Shown: positions 41,074 to 50,200, counted from the first letter of the stretch. The stretch: 64,000 nucleotides of DNA from Endobacterium cereale (GCF_009617585.1 NZ_WIXI01000049.1:62001-126000), one strand, 5' to 3'. Made by a program: numbers and translations. Notes: generated by a model from the sequence alone, not told the origin.

Positions 41074-41574
41074 ATGGCCAAGGAAATAGAACGCAAGTTT
41101 CTGGTAGCGGATGACGGCTGGAAGGCCGGCGTGGGCACCACCAGCAAATTTTTGCAGGCCTATATCGCCACCGGAGAAGACCGCTCCATCCGGGTGCGCA
41201 TCATAGACGGGGAACGGGCACGTCTGACGATCAAGCTCGGCCGCGATCTTCTGGTGCGCGATGAGTTCGAATACGACATTCCCGTCGCCGACGCCGAGGA
41301 ACTGATGCAGGCGGCGATCGGCATCGTTCTGGAAAAGAGCCGTCACCGCGTGGATTATCGCGGCTTCACCTTCGAGGTCGATGAATTTGCCGGCTTCTAT
41401 CACGGCCTGATCGTTGCGGAGGTGGAGATGCGATCCACCGAAGACCGGCCCGACCTGCCCGCATGGCTCGGCCGCGAAGTGACCGGCGACAAGCGGTATT
41501 CCAACATGGCAATGGCGACGAACGAGGACTTGAGCGCGGAGTTGGGCCATGGCCTTTCGAATCCGCCCCTCTGA
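41074..41574 (+). CDS. CYTH domain protein (probable inorganic triphosphatase)
   Basis: The 166-residue protein begins MAKEIERKFLVADDGWKAG, where EIERK is the CYTH ExExK metal and phosphate-binding motif, and continues with SIRVRIIDGERARLTIK. Such proteins hydrolyse tripolyphosphate in a tunnel-like barrel. GGGAG precedes ATG 41074. It overlaps the following CHAD gene by 26 bases, a frequent pairing tied to polyphosphate metabolism. Confidence 0.9.
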   Translation: MAKEIERKFLVADDGWKAGVGTTSKFLQAYIATGEDRSIRVRIIDGERARLTIKLGRDLLVRDEFEYDIPVADAEELMQAAIGIVLEKSRHRVDYRGFTFEVDEFAGFYHGLIVAEVEMRSTEDRPDLPAWLGREVTGDKRYSNMAMATNEDLSAELGHGLSNPPL

Positions 41575-42460
41575 ACCGTTCGCTTCTGAAATTCGCGCGG
41601 TTGCGGAAAGGCAGCTTGGCCGTGCCGTGACCCTGCTGGAAGAGCAGCCGGACGGGCCGCACAAGGCCGTGCACGATGCGCGCAAACGTTTCAAACGGGT
41701 GCGCGCGCTCTACAGGTTGATCGAACCGGATGCCAAGGCGTTTCGAAAAGCGGAAAACGCCCGCATCCGCGATGTCGCCAAATCGCTGTCGGCCGCGCGT
41801 GATGCCACCGCCCTGATCGAAACAACCGAATATCTTGCGGGCGACGCGAAATCGCCGGAAGAGATCGCCGCCCTCACCTACGCATCCAATGCGCTGATCG
41901 AACGACGCGATCGCATCGTGGCGAACGAATCAGATCTTGAGGAAAAAATCGCCGCAGCCATCGAGCAAAGTCTGGCGGCGATCGACGCCGTGCAGACACT
42001 TGATCTCAACGACAATCCCGGCAAGGCAGCCAAATGTCTTGGCAAAGCATGGCGCAAGCAGCGCAAGGCAGCCGCATCGGCGCTTGCCGCATGCCATGCC
42101 CAGCCGGAAGCCGACGTCTTTCATGAATTGCGCAAATCAGGCCAGATATACTGGATGCATCTGTCGCTTCTGCGCGACCTCTGGCCATCTGCCATGAGCG
42201 CCAAACACGACGACGCTAAGACACTGGTCGAAATCCTCGGCCACGAGCACGACCTTTCCGTGTTGACCCAGTTGATCAACGAACAGCCGCAGCTTTTTGG
42301 AAATGGCGACACGATGGCGCGGCTTCTGGGCGCCGTCATATCCAAACAGCAGGCGCTGCGGCATCAGGCACTGGAGATGGCCGACAGCGTGTTTGCCGAT
42401 GATAGAGAGCAGGAAAGCCACATCGTCGCCCTGCTCTGGAAAGCAGCCGCAACATCCTGA
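41549..42460 (+). CDS. CHAD domain protein
   Basis: This 303-residue, all-alpha protein has the conserved histidine and basic residues of the CHAD domain (AVHDARKRFKRVRALYRLI and FHELRKSGQIYWMHLSLL). CHAD domains bind inorganic polyphosphate and tend to localise to polyphosphate granules. It overlaps the CYTH gene in another frame by 26 bases. In many bacteria the two domains are fused; here they are separate but coupled. Confidence 0.9.
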   Translation: MAFRIRPSEPFASEIRAVAERQLGRAVTLLEEQPDGPHKAVHDARKRFKRVRALYRLIEPDAKAFRKAENARIRDVAKSLSAARDATALIETTEYLAGDAKSPEEIAALTYASNALIERRDRIVANESDLEEKIAAAIEQSLAAIDAVQTLDLNDNPGKAAKCLGKAWRKQRKAAASALAACHAQPEADVFHELRKSGQIYWMHLSLLRDLWPSAMSAKHDDAKTLVEILGHEHDLSVLTQLINEQPQLFGNGDTMARLLGAVISKQQALRHQALEMADSVFADDREQESHIVALLWKAAATS

Positions 42461-42518
42461 TAATTTGTCACGATACAGGCCATTGCGAAGACGCGGCCAA
42501 AATTGTATTTCGTGCCCC

Positions 42519-43463
42519 ATGACCGAAAACCAGACCCTTCCGCGCCCCGAAGCCACGGGCGCATTTCTTGTGGCTGCCCTCTATCATTTCGCCCGCTTCG
42601 AGCGTTTCGAAAGCGTGCAAAAGCCGCTGCAGGCTTTCTGCGATGAAAACGGCATCAAGGGTACGCTGCTGATCGCGCGTGAGGGGATCAATGGCACGGT
42701 GGCCGGCACGGATGCGGGCATAGCCAGACTGCTGGCCCACTTGCGCGCCATGCCGGAGTTTTCCGGGCTGGAGCACAAGGAAAGCCGCGCGTCAAAAATG
42801 CCGTTCGTGCGCATGAAGGTGAAGCTCAAGAAAGAGATCGTCACCATGGGCGTCGAGGATATCGACCCCAACCGCATCGTCGGCACCTATGTCGATCCAA
42901 AGGACTGGAACGCGCTGATCTCCGATCCGGAAACCATCCTGATCGACACACGTAACGACTACGAAACGGCGATCGGCATTTTTAAAGGCGCCGTCGATCC
43001 GAACACAAAGACGTTTCGCGAGTTTCCGGACTGGGTGCGCAACAATACCGGCCTGCACAACAAGCCGAAAATCGCCATGTATTGTACCGGCGGCATCCGC
43101 TGCGAAAAGGCCACGGCCTTCATGAAGCAGGAAGGCTTTGAGGATGTTTACCACCTCAAGGGCGGCATCCTGAAATATCTCGAGGAAGTGCCGGCAGAGG
43201 AAAGTCTCTGGGAAGGCGCCTGCTTCGTGTTCGACGAGCGCGTCTCGGTCGAGCACGGGCTGAAGGAAGGCAACCACAAGCTCTGCCACGCCTGCCGCAA
43301 CCCGATCACGGCGGAAGAAGTGACCTCGGAAAAATACGAGGAAGGCGTGTCCTGCTCCAACTGCTACGACAGCCGCACGGAAGAAGACCGCTTGCGTTAC
43401 CGCCAGCGGCAATTGCAGATCGCGCTCGCCAAAAAGCGCGGCCAGAAGCATATCGGCGGCTGA
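42519..43463 (+). CDS. trhO: tRNA uridine(34) hydroxylase, rhodanese-like
   Basis: The 314-residue protein matches TrhO/YceA, which introduces the 5-hydroxy group at U34 of tRNA in an oxygen-dependent way. It has the family N-terminus (ALYHFARFERFESVQKPLQA, then GTLLIAREGINGTVAG) and a rhodanese domain with the active cysteine in AMYCTGGIRCEKATAFM. Four late cysteines (CHAC, CSNC) may bind a metal. It is followed by a one-base overlap with a phosphatase gene. Confidence 0.93.
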   Translation: MTENQTLPRPEATGAFLVAALYHFARFERFESVQKPLQAFCDENGIKGTLLIAREGINGTVAGTDAGIARLLAHLRAMPEFSGLEHKESRASKMPFVRMKVKLKKEIVTMGVEDIDPNRIVGTYVDPKDWNALISDPETILIDTRNDYETAIGIFKGAVDPNTKTFREFPDWVRNNTGLHNKPKIAMYCTGGIRCEKATAFMKQEGFEDVYHLKGGILKYLEEVPAEESLWEGACFVFDERVSVEHGLKEGNHKLCHACRNPITAEEVTSEKYEEGVSCSNCYDSRTEEDRLRYRQRQLQIALAKKRGQKHIGG

Positions 43464-43783
43464 TGAAAAACGTCCTGTTCGTCTGCAGCCAGAACAAGCT
43501 GCGCAGCCCGACGGCCGAACAGGCGTTTAGTGACTGGCCGGGCATAGAGACCGCCTCGGCCGGCACCAATAACGACGCGGAAAACCCGCTCTCCTCAGAG
43601 CTTGTGGAATGGGCGGACATCATTTTTGTGATGGAGCGCACCCACCGCACAAAGCTGCAGACGCGCTACCGGGCGGCGATGAAGAAGGCGCGGCTGATCT
43701 GTCTGGATATTCCCGATGATTACCAGTTCATGGAGCCGGCTTTGGTGGAGCTTCTGAAGGCGAAGGTGACGCGGTATTTGTGA
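43463..43783 (+). CDS. Low-molecular-weight protein tyrosine phosphatase-like protein
   Basis: The 106-residue protein starts with a phosphatase loop CSQNKLRS (Cys8 to Arg14, CX5R) and ends with an acidic loop LDIPDDYQF. This is the short relative of low-molecular-weight tyrosine phosphatases. It shares one base with the trhO stop (TGATG), so the two are coupled. The target protein is unknown. Confidence 0.85.
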   Translation: MKNVLFVCSQNKLRSPTAEQAFSDWPGIETASAGTNNDAENPLSSELVEWADIIFVMERTHRTKLQTRYRAAMKKARLICLDIPDDYQFMEPALVELLKAKVTRYL

Positions 43784-43800
43784 GGATGCCCGATCTTGGT

Positions 43801-43822
43801 GTTGGTACAAAAATGTACTAAC
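43801..43822. promoter_or_regulatory. Inverted repeat upstream of brnT, probable autoregulation operator
   Basis: GTTGGTAC (43801-43808) and GTACTAAC (43815-43822) form an inverted repeat with one mismatch, spaced by six bases and ten bases before the brnT ATG. BrnA antitoxins repress their own operon, so this is the likely binding site. Confidence 0.5.
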
Positions 43823-43831
43823 ATGTGAGCT

Positions 43832-44131
43832 ATGAAGGCACGGTTTGAATGGGACCCGGAGAAGGCAAAAGCCAATCTTCGCAAGCACCGGGTTAGCTTT
43901 CCGGTCGCTGTCCGTGTTTTTGCCGACCCATTCGCCATGACAGAGCAGGACCGCATCGAGAACCACGAATATCGTTGGCAGACCGTCGGCCTCGTCGAAG
44001 GAATTCTGCTGCTGCTGGTGGCACACACCGTCCGGGACGATGACGATGGCGTGGAAGTGATCCGCATCATCTCGGCGCGTCGTGCCGATCCAAAAGAGAG
44101 AAGGCGTTATGAGCAAAACCGTTCGTCATGA
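43832..44131 (+). CDS. brnT: BrnT-family toxin
   Basis: The 99-residue protein starts FEWDPEKAKANLRKHRVSFP, the BrnT family signature, and ends with EVIRIISARRADPKERRRYE. BrnT toxins are RelE-fold ribonucleases that stop translation. The pair is intact: no stop or frameshift is visible, unlike the vapBC locus at 21 kb. The antitoxin gene overlaps its end by 23 bases. Confidence 0.93.
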   Translation: MKARFEWDPEKAKANLRKHRVSFPVAVRVFADPFAMTEQDRIENHEYRWQTVGLVEGILLLLVAHTVRDDDDGVEVIRIISARRADPKERRRYEQNRSS

Positions 44132-44423
44132 GGTTGACCTCAACAACCTGCCGCCCCTGACCGAGGCACAAAAGGCCGAGATCGAGACACTGGCGACAAC
44201 GCCGGATGAACAGATCGATACCAGCGACATCCCCGAACTGGATGAGGCATTCTGGAAAAACGCTATGCAAGGCCGTTTCTACAAACCGACCAAGACCGCA
44301 ACCACGGTGCGGGTGGACTCGGATGTGCTGGCGTGGCTCAAGGGACAGGGCAAGGGCTACCAGACCCGCATGAATGCCATCCTGCGCCGCGCCATGCTGG
44401 CCGACTTGGATCAAAACCGTTGA
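44109..44423 (+). CDS. brnA: BrnA-family antitoxin
   Basis: The 104-residue protein has a charged N-terminus that would wrap the toxin and a ribbon-helix-helix DNA-binding C-terminus (TTVRVDSDVLAWLKGQGKGY, then QTRMNAILRRAML). It neutralises BrnT and represses the operon. ATG 44109 is chosen to give the usual length; an earlier in-frame ATG has no family match. Confidence 0.92.
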   Translation: MSKTVRHEVDLNNLPPLTEAQKAEIETLATTPDEQIDTSDIPELDEAFWKNAMQGRFYKPTKTATTVRVDSDVLAWLKGQGKGYQTRMNAILRRAMLADLDQNR

Positions 44424-44442
44424 TCGTGGGCGACGGCCCTGA

Positions 44443-46629
44443 TCAGCGCCCAACCTCCCGCTGCTCCATCAGCATCCGCCCGATCGCATCCCCCGGCATC
44501 GGCCTGCCGAAGAAATAACCCTGCAATTCATCACAGCCGCTGAGCCGCAAGATCTTCGCCTGATCCTCGGTCTCGACGCCTTCCGCCGTTACCGGAATGT
44601 CGAGCGCGCGGGCAAGCGCCACCGTGGCCTGCAACAGATCGACGGCACTGCCGCCTTCCGCCACCGTCGCCACCAGAGACTGGTCGATCTTCATGCGGTC
44701 GAAACCGAACTGACGCAGGTATCCGACGCTGGAAAAACCCGAACCGAAATCGTCGAGCGCGATTTTGACGCCGATCGCTTTCAAACTGTTGATCGCCGCC
44801 AGAGCGCGAGCCGGATTGCGGATGAAATAGCTCTCGGTCATTTCCAGCGTGATGCGATTGGGATTGACATCGAGATCGCTGAAGGTTTGAGCGACATGGC
44901 CGGCAAAGGCCGGGTCGCGGAACTGCCCGGGAGAAATGTTGACGGCAAGCCGCAGGTCCGGCCATTGCCGCACGGCACGGCAGGCCGTACGCAGCACGCT
45001 CAAACCCAGCTGGTCGATCATGCCGGTCTGTTCGGCGACACCGATAAAGATTTCGGGGCTGACCGGCCCATGCCCCGTCCGGTTCCAGCGCGCCAAAGCC
45101 TCAACCGACACCATGCGCCCATCGCGCGCATCGACAACCGGCTGATACACAACACCGATCTCGCTGTTTTCGATCGCGCGGCGCAGATCGATTTCCAGCT
45201 GGTTACGCTCTTCGCGCTCGGCATCCATGCAAGGCGCGTAGACGGTCCAGCGGCCGCGACCGGCCTCCTTGGAGCGGTACATGGCCATATCGGCCCGACG
45301 CAGCAGTTCCTCGCCCGAAACGGTGCCGCGCGCAGAAACGGCCACACCGATACTGGTGCCGACCACGGCCACACGTTCGCCGATCACGAATGGCTCGGCA
45401 AAAAAGCCGAGAATGCGCTCGCATAGTTCCGGCACCACTGCCTCATGCGCCCGCGTGTTCATGGCTATGGCGAATTCGTCGCCACCCACCCGCGCGATGG
45501 CAACACCCTTGCCGATCAGCGCCGAGAGACCGGCTGAGACGCCGCGAATGAGATTGTCGCCGGTGCCGTGGCCATAGGCATCGTTGACTTCCTTGAACCC
45601 GTCGAGATCGAGATAAAGCAGCAACACATCGTCATCGCTGTTTTCCGCCAGCGACACCAATTCGCGCAGGTTGGCAAACAGGCCATAGCGGTTGGAGAGA
45701 CCACTCAGCGTATCGAGGCGCGAAAGCTCCACCGCCGCCGCCTCTTCCGCCTTGATCTGACGCAGCAGCCGCGCGCCGCTGACAAAAAGAAGAATGAAAT
45801 AGATCGCCACCATGGCAATGGCGCCAAGCACCAGCGGCTGCACCTGCGCAAGACTGGCGGTGCCCGGTAGACGCGAAGTCCAGGTCAGCCCGCCGATCGC
45901 ATGCCCTTCGACGTCACGGATGTCCACATGGTTGGCGGGCTGCTCGCCTTGGTCCACGAGGCGCAGGCCGGAAACCACATAGGTTCTGGCCATGCCCTTG
46001 ATATCGTTTTCATGCAGATGACGCAGCAGCACGAGATACCGGCGCGCCGCCGGTTCGTGATCGATACGGCCGCTTTTCTGGCGCACGAGGCCGATGGCAA
46101 CGGCGGCGACCCCCCGATGCGTGCGGATGAAGGCATTGCCCTCCGGTGTCGCCTCCGGCGCAGAATTGCGAACGCTGTCGAACAGGGATTGAAATGATGG
46201 GCCGAAGTAACTCTTGACGGTCCAGTCGGCCGACGCGCCGGCCTCATAGGTCATCAGCGCCTGCCCATCGGCGGTGAGCACCACGGCGGCATCAAATAGG
46301 TTATTGTTGGCGGTCATGTCGCCAAAATTGCTGACAACCCAGTCCATGCCGTCGGTATCATAGACAAAGCGGTCGGCATCATCCCAGGCGGCATAATCAT
46401 TGAGGGTGGCGCCGAGATGGTTGCGAAAGGTCAGCAGCGCACCGATCGTGGTCTCGCGCGAACGCTCATCATCCAGCCGATTGGCGTGTTCGCCAACGCG
46501 GTCGAGCGCGGTCAGCACCATGCTGGTGACGATCACCATGACGGCCGCGAAGATAACGAGAAGCGAGCGCACGAGCGAGCGACGCTGTGCGACAGAAGAC
46601 TGCTTCGGACGCGATGATAGGACCCGCAT
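44443..46629 (-). CDS. Bifunctional GGDEF-EAL protein with extracytoplasmic sensor
   Basis: The 728-residue protein has a first helix at residues 20-42, a periplasmic CHASE4-like sensor (DYAAWDDADRFVYD is typical), a second helix near 265-285, then GGDEF and EAL domains. GGDEF is intact (RVGGDEFAIAM). The EAL side has SVEALARW, LEMTESYF, DDFGSGFSS, KIDQSLV, AEGVET and QGYFFGRPM, so phosphodiesterase activity is expected. The protein may make or break cyclic di-GMP depending on a periplasmic signal. ATG 46629 is preferred over the GTG at 46647 because GGGGGA precedes it. Confidence 0.92.
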   Translation of the reverse strand: MRVLSSRPKQSSVAQRRSLVRSLLVIFAAVMVIVTSMVLTALDRVGEHANRLDDERSRETTIGALLTFRNHLGATLNDYAAWDDADRFVYDTDGMDWVVSNFGDMTANNNLFDAAVVLTADGQALMTYEAGASADWTVKSYFGPSFQSLFDSVRNSAPEATPEGNAFIRTHRGVAAVAIGLVRQKSGRIDHEPAARRYLVLLRHLHENDIKGMARTYVVSGLRLVDQGEQPANHVDIRDVEGHAIGGLTWTSRLPGTASLAQVQPLVLGAIAMVAIYFILLFVSGARLLRQIKAEEAAAVELSRLDTLSGLSNRYGLFANLRELVSLAENSDDDVLLLYLDLDGFKEVNDAYGHGTGDNLIRGVSAGLSALIGKGVAIARVGGDEFAIAMNTRAHEAVVPELCERILGFFAEPFVIGERVAVVGTSIGVAVSARGTVSGEELLRRADMAMYRSKEAGRGRWTVYAPCMDAEREERNQLEIDLRRAIENSEIGVVYQPVVDARDGRMVSVEALARWNRTGHGPVSPEIFIGVAEQTGMIDQLGLSVLRTACRAVRQWPDLRLAVNISPGQFRDPAFAGHVAQTFSDLDVNPNRITLEMTESYFIRNPARALAAINSLKAIGVKIALDDFGSGFSSVGYLRQFGFDRMKIDQSLVATVAEGGSAVDLLQATVALARALDIPVTAEGVETEDQAKILRLSGCDELQGYFFGRPMPGDAIGRMLMEQREVGR

Positions 46630-46712
46630 ATTTTCCCCCGAACCCACGATACGTTGCGAGGGTTCAAATTTTGTTTATCGCCAACAAAATCCGGGTGCAA
46701 ACCCTGCCGACG

Positions 46713-46742
46713 AAAAAGGCGGCCCGACAAAGCCGGACCGCC
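46713..46742 (-). terminator. Terminator of the methionine transporter operon
   Basis: On the minus strand GGCGG-CCG pairs with CGG-CCGCC around one mismatch, and five T residues follow. It lies 29 bases after the stop of the last metQ gene. Confidence 0.85.
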
Positions 46743-46770
46743 CTTATTGCAGTGGATGAACCGCCCGGAA

Positions 46771-47547
46771 TTACCAGGAAGCGATCAGCGCACCCTTGTA
46801 TTCATCGTTGATGAACTTGCGGATGCTTTCGTCGTGATAGGCTTCAACCAGCGTCTTTGCCCAGGGAGCGTCCTTGTCGGCGGTGCGCACGACGATGACG
46901 TTGGCGTAAGGCGACTGTTCACCTTCGATGGCGATGGCGTCCTTCTTCGGGTTCAGACCGGCTTCCATGGCGTAGTTGGTGTTGATGACGGCGGCATCGA
47001 CGTCGTCAAGCGAACGCGGCAGCTGGGCTGCGTCGATTTCGGCGAATTCGATCTTCTTGGTGTTCTCGATGATGTCGGCAGGGGTGACCTTGATGCCGGC
47101 ATCTTCCTTGAACTTGATCAGGCCCTTGGCAGCCAGAACCAGCAGCGCGCGGCCGCCATTGGTCGGGTCGTTCGGGATAGCGACGGTCGAACCTTCCTTC
47201 AGTTCGTCGAGGCTCTTCACCTTCTTGGAATAAACACCCATCGGGGTGGTGATGGTCTTGCCGATGCTGACGAGATCGAACTTGCGGTCAGCGATCTGGT
47301 TGTCGAGGTAAGGCTGGTGCTGGAACGAGTTGGCCTGGATGTCGCCATCGTTCAGCGCCTGGTTCGGCACGACATAGTCGGAAAACTCGATGATATCGAT
47401 GTTGAGGCCCTTGGTCTTGGCGACTTCCTTGACCTTTTCCATGATCTTGGCATGTTCGCCGGCCGATACGCCGACCTTGATGTCTTCGGCAAGAGCGGAG
47501 CCGGCAGCGAGAACTGCAAGCGTTGCTGCGATGATGAGCTTCTTCAT
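46771..47547 (-). CDS. metQ: Methionine ABC transporter substrate-binding protein, second copy
   Basis: This 258-residue precursor has a signal peptide (cleavage near GSALAED) and the MetQ fold: FSDYVVPNQALNDGDIQANS, FQHQPYLDNQIADR and AIPNDPTNGGRALLVLAAKG. It binds methionine in the periplasm and feeds MetN-MetI. The signal lacks the lipobox cysteine found in enterobacterial MetQ, so it should be a free periplasmic protein. It is the last gene of the operon and is a close paralog of the metQ gene before it. Confidence 0.93.
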   Translation of the reverse strand: MKKLIIAATLAVLAAGSALAEDIKVGVSAGEHAKIMEKVKEVAKTKGLNIDIIEFSDYVVPNQALNDGDIQANSFQHQPYLDNQIADRKFDLVSIGKTITTPMGVYSKKVKSLDELKEGSTVAIPNDPTNGGRALLVLAAKGLIKFKEDAGIKVTPADIIENTKKIEFAEIDAAQLPRSLDDVDAAVINTNYAMEAGLNPKKDAIAIEGEQSPYANVIVVRTADKDAPWAKTLVEAYHDESIRKFINDEYKGALIASW

Positions 47548-47581
47548 TCTAGTGTTTCCTCACGTTTTATTTGATCTTATG

Positions 47582-47609
47582 GCGCCGCCTCTTGGGATGG
47601 AGGCGGCGC
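47582..47609 (-). other. Hairpin between the two metQ genes
   Basis: GCGCCGCCTC (47582-47591) pairs perfectly with GAGGCGGCGC (47600-47609) over eight bases. No T run follows on the minus strand, so it is more likely to stabilise or partially end the upstream transcript than to fully terminate it. It could set unequal levels of the two binding proteins. Confidence 0.5.
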
Positions 47610-47623
47610 AATGGGTTTGGCCG

Positions 47624-48403
47624 TTACCAGGTGGGCGTGATGGCACCCTTGAACTTTTCCTCGATGAAAGCCTTCACTTCCGGGCTGTGATAGCTCTCGA
47701 CAAAGGTTTTAACCCAGTCGGCATCCTTGTCCTTGGCGCGCACGGCAATGATACCGACGTAAGGCGCCTTCATGCTTTCCTGAAAGATGCCATCCGACTT
47801 CGGATTTAGACCGGCAGCAAGCGCGTAATTGGTGGTGATGGCGGCGAGATCGACGTCATCGAGCGAACGCGGCAGCTGCGCGGCATCGAGCTCCAGAATG
47901 TTGAGGTTCTTCGGATTGCCGGTGATGTCGGCAACTGAAGCCTTTACGCCGATTCCGTCCTTGAGCGTGATCAGCTTCTGGTCGGCAAGCAGCAGCAGGG
48001 CGCGGGCGCCATTGCTCGGGTCGTTCGGGATCGACACCGAAGCGCCGTCCTTCAGCTCGGAGAGTGCCTTGATCTTCTTGGAATAGCCGGCCATCGGAAA
48101 ATTGACGGACTGAGCAACGCTGACGAGATCAAGCCCGCGCTCCTTCACCTGATTTTCCAGATAAGGCAGATGCTGGAAGGAGTTGATGTCGATATCGCCA
48201 TCCGACAACGCCTGGTTCGGCACGACGTAATCGGAGAACTCGATGATATCGAGTTCGAGACCCTTCTTAGCGGCGACTTCCTTGACCTTTTCCACCAGCT
48301 GCGCATGCGGGCCGGGCGTCACGCCGACCTTTTTCGTTTCGGCAAATGCTGCACCGGTGGAAAACAGGGCGGCGAGCGTGGCCGCGACAATCAATTTTTT
48401 CAT
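47624..48403 (-). CDS. metQ: Methionine ABC transporter substrate-binding protein, first copy
   Basis: The 259-residue precursor has a signal peptide (cleavage near TGAAFAET) without a lipobox cysteine. It matches MetQ: FSDYVVPNQALSDGDIDINS, FQHLPYLENQVKER and SIPNDPSNGARALLLLADQK. The two copies share most conserved positions but differ in many others, so the duplication is not recent and their ligands may differ, for example L- versus D-methionine or the sulfoxide. It follows metI after 23 bases. Confidence 0.93.
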   Translation of the reverse strand: MKKLIVAATLAALFSTGAAFAETKKVGVTPGPHAQLVEKVKEVAAKKGLELDIIEFSDYVVPNQALSDGDIDINSFQHLPYLENQVKERGLDLVSVAQSVNFPMAGYSKKIKALSELKDGASVSIPNDPSNGARALLLLADQKLITLKDGIGVKASVADITGNPKNLNILELDAAQLPRSLDDVDLAAITTNYALAAGLNPKSDGIFQESMKAPYVGIIAVRAKDKDADWVKTFVESYHSPEVKAFIEEKFKGAITPTW

Positions 48404-48426
48404 GATCTTACCCCTCTTTAAAACAA

Positions 48427-49095
48427 TCAGTTCTTGCGGTTGCGCTTGTCGAAACTGCGGGCCAGTGCATCACCGGCGCTCTGCACGAACTGGACGAGCA
48501 CGATCAGCACGATGACGACGGCGAGCATCATTTCCGGCATGAAACGCTGGTAACCGTAGCGGATGCCGAGGTCGCCCAGACCGCCGCCACCGACAGCACC
48601 GACCATGGCGGAATAACCGATCAGGCTGACCATGGTCATGGTCAGCGCCGCCATCAGCGACGGACGCGCTTCGGCGAGCAACACTTTGAACACGATCTGC
48701 ATCGGCGTGGCACCCATGGCGCGCGCCGCCTCGATCAGGCCCTTGTCAATCTCGCGGATCGCCGCTTCCACCAGACGGGCGAAAAACGGAATGGTCGCAA
48801 TGGTCAAAGGCACGATCGCCGCATTGGTGCCGATCGAGGTGCCGGTGACCAAACGCGTGAACGGAATGATCGCCACCACCATGATGATGAAAGGCGTCGA
48901 ACGCGCCGCGTTCACGATCAGGCCGATGATACGGTTGACCGTGGGTGCCGGGAACAGTTCGCCCTTGCCGCTGGTGGCGAGAAAAATGCCGATCGGCAGG
49001 CCGATCAGCGAACCGAGCAGGCCGGAGATCGCTACCATCTGGCCTGTCTGGCCAAGCGATTTGAGAATAAGGCTGATCATCATCTCAAGCGACAT
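48427..49095 (-). CDS. metI: Methionine ABC transporter permease
   Basis: This 222-residue inner membrane protein has five predicted helices and the ABC permease loop EAARAMGATPMQIVFKVLLA (EAA motif). The start MSLEMMISLILKSLGQTGQM is typical of MetI. It overlaps the end of metN by 11 bases in another frame, so translation is coupled. Confidence 0.94.
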   Translation of the reverse strand: MSLEMMISLILKSLGQTGQMVAISGLLGSLIGLPIGIFLATSGKGELFPAPTVNRIIGLIVNAARSTPFIIMVVAIIPFTRLVTGTSIGTNAAIVPLTIATIPFFARLVEAAIREIDKGLIEAARAMGATPMQIVFKVLLAEARPSLMAALTMTMVSLIGYSAMVGAVGGGGLGDLGIRYGYQRFMPEMMLAVVIVLIVLVQFVQSAGDALARSFDKRNRKN

Positions 49096-50200
49096 AACCG
49101 AGAACCTCCGTGGTCAGGCCGGTTTCGGCATAAAATTGTTCGGCGCGGGCAACGACTGCGGGATCGGCCGAGTAGGAGACGACCAGCGACCCAAAGGGTT
49201 CTCCGCCGATTTCCTCGATGCCACCGGCCAGAATGTTGACGTCGGAACCAAGTTCGGCGACCAGACGACCGGTGAGCGGCTTGAAGGCGGTTTCGCCAAA
49301 AAACACCAGACGGACCAGCACGCGATCACCGGCAGCCGGCACCTGCTTGATGCTGTCGCGCAGCCATTGCGGCAGGTTCAGCGCAGAAGCCAGAAGCGTG
49401 CGCGTCGTCTCGTGGCTCGGGTTGGCATAAACGTCGAATGTACGACCGGCTTCGACGATACGTCCGGCATCGATCACCGCCACATGGCTGGCAATGGTTT
49501 TCACCACTTCCATTTCGTGGGTGATCAGCAAAACCGTGAGGTTCAGCTCGGCATTGATGCGCTTCAGCAGTTCGAGAATCGACTGAGTGGTTTCCGGATC
49601 GAGTGCCGAAGTGGCCTCGTCGGACAGCAGCAGCTTTGGATCGGTCGCAAGCGCACGGGCAATGCCGACACGCTGCTTCTGGCCGCCCGACAGTTCGGAT
49701 GGATAGCGATTGGCCTTGTCACCCAGCCCGACGAGATCGAGCAACGGGCCAACCTTGGCCTTGATCGCCGCCTTGTCGACACCGGCAATTTCCAGCGGCA
49801 GCGCCACATTGTCGAACGCGGTCCGCGACGACAGCAGATTAAAGTGCTGAAAAATCATGCCGATCTGGCGGCGCAGGCCCCGCAGGTTATCTTCGCCCAG
49901 CCCACCGACTTCGATACCATCGACGATCACCTTGCCGGTCGTCGCCTTTTCAAGGCCGTTGACGAGCCGGATCAGGGTGGATTTGCCGGCGCCGGAGCGG
50001 CCGATAATGCCGGTGATGGAGCCGCGTGCAACGGAAAGATCGATATCGGCAAGTGCCGTAAACCCGCCTTCGCCGGCCGGGCCAAAACGCTTTCCGACGC
50101 CTTCGAAGGCAACCATCGGCACCGCCGATACGCCGGCCGATCGATCAGCCTCTGGCGCGGTGCGACCCGAACCTCTGACGGCCGCTTGTTGGATTGTCAT
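49085..50200 (-). CDS. metN: Methionine ABC transporter ATP-binding protein
   Basis: The 371-residue ATPase drives methionine import. Walker A is GRSGAGKSTLIR, the signature is LSGGQKQRVGIARAL and Walker B is LLLSDEATSALD. The last 80 residues form the NIL regulatory domain that binds methionine and inhibits the pump when the cytoplasm is replete (VLVRLVFFGETAFKPLTGRL). The N-terminus has about 25 extra residues (QQAAVRGSGRTAPEADRSAG) beyond the usual start. First gene of the operon, with a predicted promoter 40 bases upstream. Confidence 0.94.
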   Translation of the reverse strand: MTIQQAAVRGSGRTAPEADRSAGVSAVPMVAFEGVGKRFGPAGEGGFTALADIDLSVARGSITGIIGRSGAGKSTLIRLVNGLEKATTGKVIVDGIEVGGLGEDNLRGLRRQIGMIFQHFNLLSSRTAFDNVALPLEIAGVDKAAIKAKVGPLLDLVGLGDKANRYPSELSGGQKQRVGIARALATDPKLLLSDEATSALDPETTQSILELLKRINAELNLTVLLITHEMEVVKTIASHVAVIDAGRIVEAGRTFDVYANPSHETTRTLLASALNLPQWLRDSIKQVPAAGDRVLVRLVFFGETAFKPLTGRLVAELGSDVNILAGGIEEIGGEPFGSLVVSYSADPAVVARAEQFYAETGLTTEVLGYVA

